64,000 nucleotides of DNA, taken from the NCBI GenBank assembly GCA_029261795.1, contig JAJDAP010000118.1, positions 1 to 64,000 on the forward strand, in the 5' to 3' direction. Origin of the DNA: Deltaproteobacteria bacterium. GTDB taxonomy: Bacteria; Myxococcota_A; UBA9160; UBA6930. Position 1 is the stretch's first letter. Every line of letters starts with the position of its first letter. Below the pieces are notes generated by a model. That model ran no database searches and had not been told where the DNA came from. It saw nothing but the letters and a program-made list of their open reading frames with translations. A program made the position numbers and the translations under genes. This document shows, one piece after another, positions 61,588 to 64,000 of this stretch.

Positions 61588-62417
61588 ACGACGAAGCGGT
61601 GCGCGAGGTCCTCCTGAAGCGATTCGCTGACGGCGGCCACGAAGGCGTCTCGGACCAGGTCGCTCGCGAGGAGCCGCTCGAGATCCGCGTCAACGGCGTC
61701 TCGCTTGCCGTCGTGATGAGAACACCCGGCCACGATCTCGATCTGGTGCGTGGGTTCTTGCTCACCGAAGGCATCGTCGAGAATCCAGGGCAGATCGAAT
61801 CCCTCCACCATGCTTCGGAAGTTTCGGACCCGACCGCTCTGGACAACGTGGTCCGCGTGACGCTGCGCAAGGACGTGAGCGTCGACCTCGAGCGTTTGAG
61901 ACGCAACTTGTTCGCGAGTTCGAGCTGTGGGGTTTGCGGCAAGGCAACGCTCGAGAACGCGCTGGCGGTATCGGGGCCCCTGCACGACGGCACGCACTTC
62001 CCGGCGGGCGGGCTCTACGCGCTCCCCGAGCGGCTGCGAAGCGACCAACCCGTCTTCGACGCCACTGGCGGCTTGCACGCAGCTGGCCTGTTCTCGCCAG
62101 ACGGCCGGCTGCTGACACTGGGTGGGGCCGTTGCGGTAAGAGAGGACGTCGGCCGCCACAACGCCGTCGACAAGGTGATCGGCATGGCGGCCGAAGCTTC
62201 GCGGCTGCCTCTCTCTGGCGTCGGGCTCGTCGTATCCGGGCGCGCGTCGTTCGAGATCGTGCAGAAGGCGTTGGCCGCACGGATTCCGTTGGTCGCCGCG
62301 GTCTCGGCGCCATCATCGCTGGCCATCGAACTGGCCGGCGACGCCGGTATCGCCCTGGTCGGTTTCTTGCGCGGCCGCCGCCTGAACGTCTATGGCGCAA
62401 CCGAGCGCGTCGCCTAG
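61584..62417 (+). CDS. fdhD: FdhD, sulfurtransferase for formate dehydrogenase
   Basis: 277 residues. REEPLEIRVNGVSLAVVMRTPGHDLDLVRGFLLTEGIV start, sulfur-carrying CGVC in SSSCGVCGKATLE near 115, REDVGRHNAVDKVIG near 188 and VSGRASFEIVQKALAARIPLVAAVSAPSSLAI near 215. It sulfurates the molybdenum cofactor of formate dehydrogenase, whose genes are not in the window. ATG at 61584. Confidence 0.95.
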   Translation: MNDEAVREVLLKRFADGGHEGVSDQVAREEPLEIRVNGVSLAVVMRTPGHDLDLVRGFLLTEGIVENPGQIESLHHASEVSDPTALDNVVRVTLRKDVSVDLERLRRNLFASSSCGVCGKATLENALAVSGPLHDGTHFPAGGLYALPERLRSDQPVFDATGGLHAAGLFSPDGRLLTLGGAVAVREDVGRHNAVDKVIGMAAEASRLPLSGVGLVVSGRASFEIVQKALAARIPLVAAVSAPSSLAIELAGDAGIALVGFLRGRRLNVYGATERVA

Positions 62418-62436
62418 CAAGGTCGCCTGCCGGAGC

Positions 62437-64000
62437 TCAGAGCAGGCCGGACACCCAGCTCCGCATGGTGCGCAGCCACCGCGTGAGAATCGAACGCAGT
62501 CGCTCGAGCAACGGAAGCCGCGCTTCGAGCGATTCGATCGCCTCATCGTACAGGCCGACTACCGTGGCCGTCTCTTCCTCGTCGGCGAACACCCCGCGTC
62601 GCAGAATCTCTCGTCGATTCCAATCCATCTCCAGCACCAACCCCCGCGCCACGACCGGATCGAAGCGCCGCGCACCCGCGACCTCGATCTCGACGGCGGA
62701 TGAGTGGGCCAGGAGGGGTCCGCCGAACTCGGTCGGTAGCGCCCCGAGCGGAACCCGGACTGCCATCCAAGCGCTCCCTGCGACCGCGACGCGTTCGTCG
62801 ATGTGGGCCTCCCAATGGCCGGCGACCGCCTCGGGCTCCCGCCGCGCGATCACGCGGCCGTCGCGTAGCAGCTCGAGCGCTTCGAAGCGGACCCGGCTCA
62901 GCGCTTCTGCCTGGACCCGCACCGTTCCGGCTGCGGCGAGCGCGACACTCTGCCCCGGACCGGCACCATCGACCCGAAGATCGAGAAGGGGCCCCGTGGT
63001 GACCGTCGAACGGCCGGCGCGGAGTGCAGCAAGGAAACTCGCGCGCGTCGCAGACCCATTTCCGTCGACGCGCACCCGACTGAGGGAACGAACCCACCAA
63101 TCGGTTCCGGACGATAACGGGACGTCCAGCCCGATATCGAGATACCGGTAGACGCTCCCCTCGAGGCCGAGCGGCGAACCGCCGTCCCAGACGTTCTGGA
63201 CGTCGACGAAACCGCCCAACCACGACGGGATGTCCTCGAAGCCCACATCGTTGTGCGCCCACAGCACGGTGCCGCCGAGTGTCCGAGCACGCGCCATGAC
63301 TCCGCGTAATGGCACCCCATCCGTCGCCGCCGCCGCCAGCACGCGACCGAGACTGACGGGCTCGATCGTCTCGGGGATCTCCAGCAGCAATGCGTGGCCG
63401 TAGCCGTTCAGGTTGGGTGGAAAATTGTGGCGATGTTCCTGCCCCCAACCGAACCGGGTCTGTTCTGTATCGAGCGCGTGCGTCGTCCGGACATCGAGAA
63501 GGTTGCTCGCATAGCGATGGTCGGCGCCCGTGCGGGTGAGATGGCTCACCCAGACGAAATCGAGGCCATCGGTCGCGCCGACCACCTGTAGATAATCCTT
63601 GGCTCGCTCGAGCGATACGTCGCCGAGATGAAGATGCGTGTTCCCCTCGAGCCAACGTGTCTGCTGCTGCAGATGCACCAGCGGGAGCACCAGTTCGACA
63701 GGCTCGCTGCCGGCCGAAATCTCTACCACGGCCTCGGCCAGTTCAGTATCGATGCCCCGGAACGCCTCGACGCGGTACCTCCCAGCGCGCACCGTCAGGA
63801 GTCGGGCTTCGGCCTGGGCATGCCAGCCATTCGGTCGGCTGTAGAGTTCGCTGAGTTCGATCGGGCTCGCGGTCTCCAGAGAGGTGATGCGAACGTTGGC
63901 GGCCGATGGAGTCCCGGAAGCATCCACGGGACGAAGGATCAGACGACCGAGCGTCTCGGGGGCGGCTTCCCCTGCCGGGGGGCCGGCCACCGCGAACCTC
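62437..64000 (-). CDS. CehA/McbA-family metallohydrolase (5' partial)
   Basis: At least 518 residues, running off the window end with no secure start. After a beta-rich N-domain, WLEGNTHLHLGDVSLERAKDYL gives the PHP-like histidines, FVWVSHLTRTG, GWGQEHRHNFPPN, LWAHNDVGF and VPLSSGTDWWVRS the remaining candidate ligands, followed by AGRSTVTTGPLLDLRVDG, which is also present in the lipoprotein at 5063. A distant paralogue of that gene. Substrate unknown; an export signal may lie beyond the edge. Confidence 0.75.
   Translation of the reverse strand, partial: RFAVAGPPAGEAAPETLGRLILRPVDASGTPSAANVRITSLETASPIELSELYSRPNGWHAQAEARLLTVRAGRYRVEAFRGIDTELAEAVVEISAGSEPVELVLPLVHLQQQTRWLEGNTHLHLGDVSLERAKDYLQVVGATDGLDFVWVSHLTRTGADHRYASNLLDVRTTHALDTEQTRFGWGQEHRHNFPPNLNGYGHALLLEIPETIEPVSLGRVLAAAATDGVPLRGVMARARTLGGTVLWAHNDVGFEDIPSWLGGFVDVQNVWDGGSPLGLEGSVYRYLDIGLDVPLSSGTDWWVRSLSRVRVDGNGSATRASFLAALRAGRSTVTTGPLLDLRVDGAGPGQSVALAAAGTVRVQAEALSRVRFEALELLRDGRVIARREPEAVAGHWEAHIDERVAVAGSAWMAVRVPLGALPTEFGGPLLAHSSAVEIEVAGARRFDPVVARGLVLEMDWNRREILRRGVFADEEETATVVGLYDEAIESLEARLPLLERLRSILTRWLRTMRSWVSGLL

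Overview
This is a GC-rich (about two-thirds G+C by eye) bacterial chromosome window, densely packed on both strands with short gaps and many ATGA/GTGA start-stop overlaps. GTG and TTG starts are common. Lipoprotein signal sequences, an AlgI/AlgX-type pair, TMTC-like glycosyltransferases, a SUF operon and large numbers of acyl-CoA enzymes suggest a Gram-negative, environmental, lipid-degrading bacterium of the myxococcal/deltaproteobacterial kind. That placement is an impression from gene content; no rRNA or tRNA gene is present to confirm it.

Layout. 0-8.6 kb: end of an FG-GAP/VCBS protein, EVE protein, two-histidine-rich metallo-beta-lactamase protein, 3Fe-4S ferredoxin, msrB, an NTF2 / SCP-x thiolase / DUF35 set, a CehA-type lipoprotein and small genes. 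8.6-12.1 kb: a glycosyltransferase-methyltransferase-TMTC operon. 12.1-23.6 kb: a large acyl-CoA catabolic operon that I recognise as ipdA-ipdB-ipdC-echA20-fadE31-fadE32-fadA6-SDR-fadE-SDR, the enzymes that take apart the last two steroid rings (C and D, the HIP pathway), with a divergent acyl-CoA ligase. 23.6-31.4 kb: exported or lipid-anchored hydrolases (amidohydrolase, alkylsulfatase-like, metallophosphoesterase, carboxylesterase) plus an MFS carrier. 31.4-33.8 kb: alcohol dehydrogenase, an internally deleted SDR relic, imperfect repeats and a REP-associated tyrosine transposase. 33.8-39.7 kb: MBOAT/SGNH acetylation pair, truncated globin, glycosyltransferases. 39.7-51.4 kb: M20 hydrolase, ligases and a second steroid locus (LLM oxidoreductase, MaoC hydratase, ipdF, fadE30, divergent fadD3). 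51.4-55.1 kb: aminotransferase-luxE-luxC operon. 55.1-61.2 kb: complete SUF Fe-S assembly operon with its Rrf2 regulator. 61.2-64 kb: deleted alpha/beta hydrolase, fdhD, and the start of a second CehA-type gene.

How it fits together. FadD3 activates the indanedione propionate left after loss of rings A/B; FadE30, IpdF, IpdC and MaoC/EchA-type enzymes process and open ring D, IpdAB opens ring C, and FadE31/32 and FadA6 finish by beta-oxidation. The two steroid loci are 32 kb apart but their divergent promoters share the same unusual 16-bp sequence (TACGATACG-N3-CGTT), which points to one regulon. Non-coding structures of note are an 82-bp near-perfect palindrome between echA20 and fadE31, a terminator-like hairpin folded around the ipdB stop codon, and an octamer (GCTAGGCG) scattered at 23 places in several reading frames. 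No CRISPR array, tRNA, rRNA or prophage was seen.
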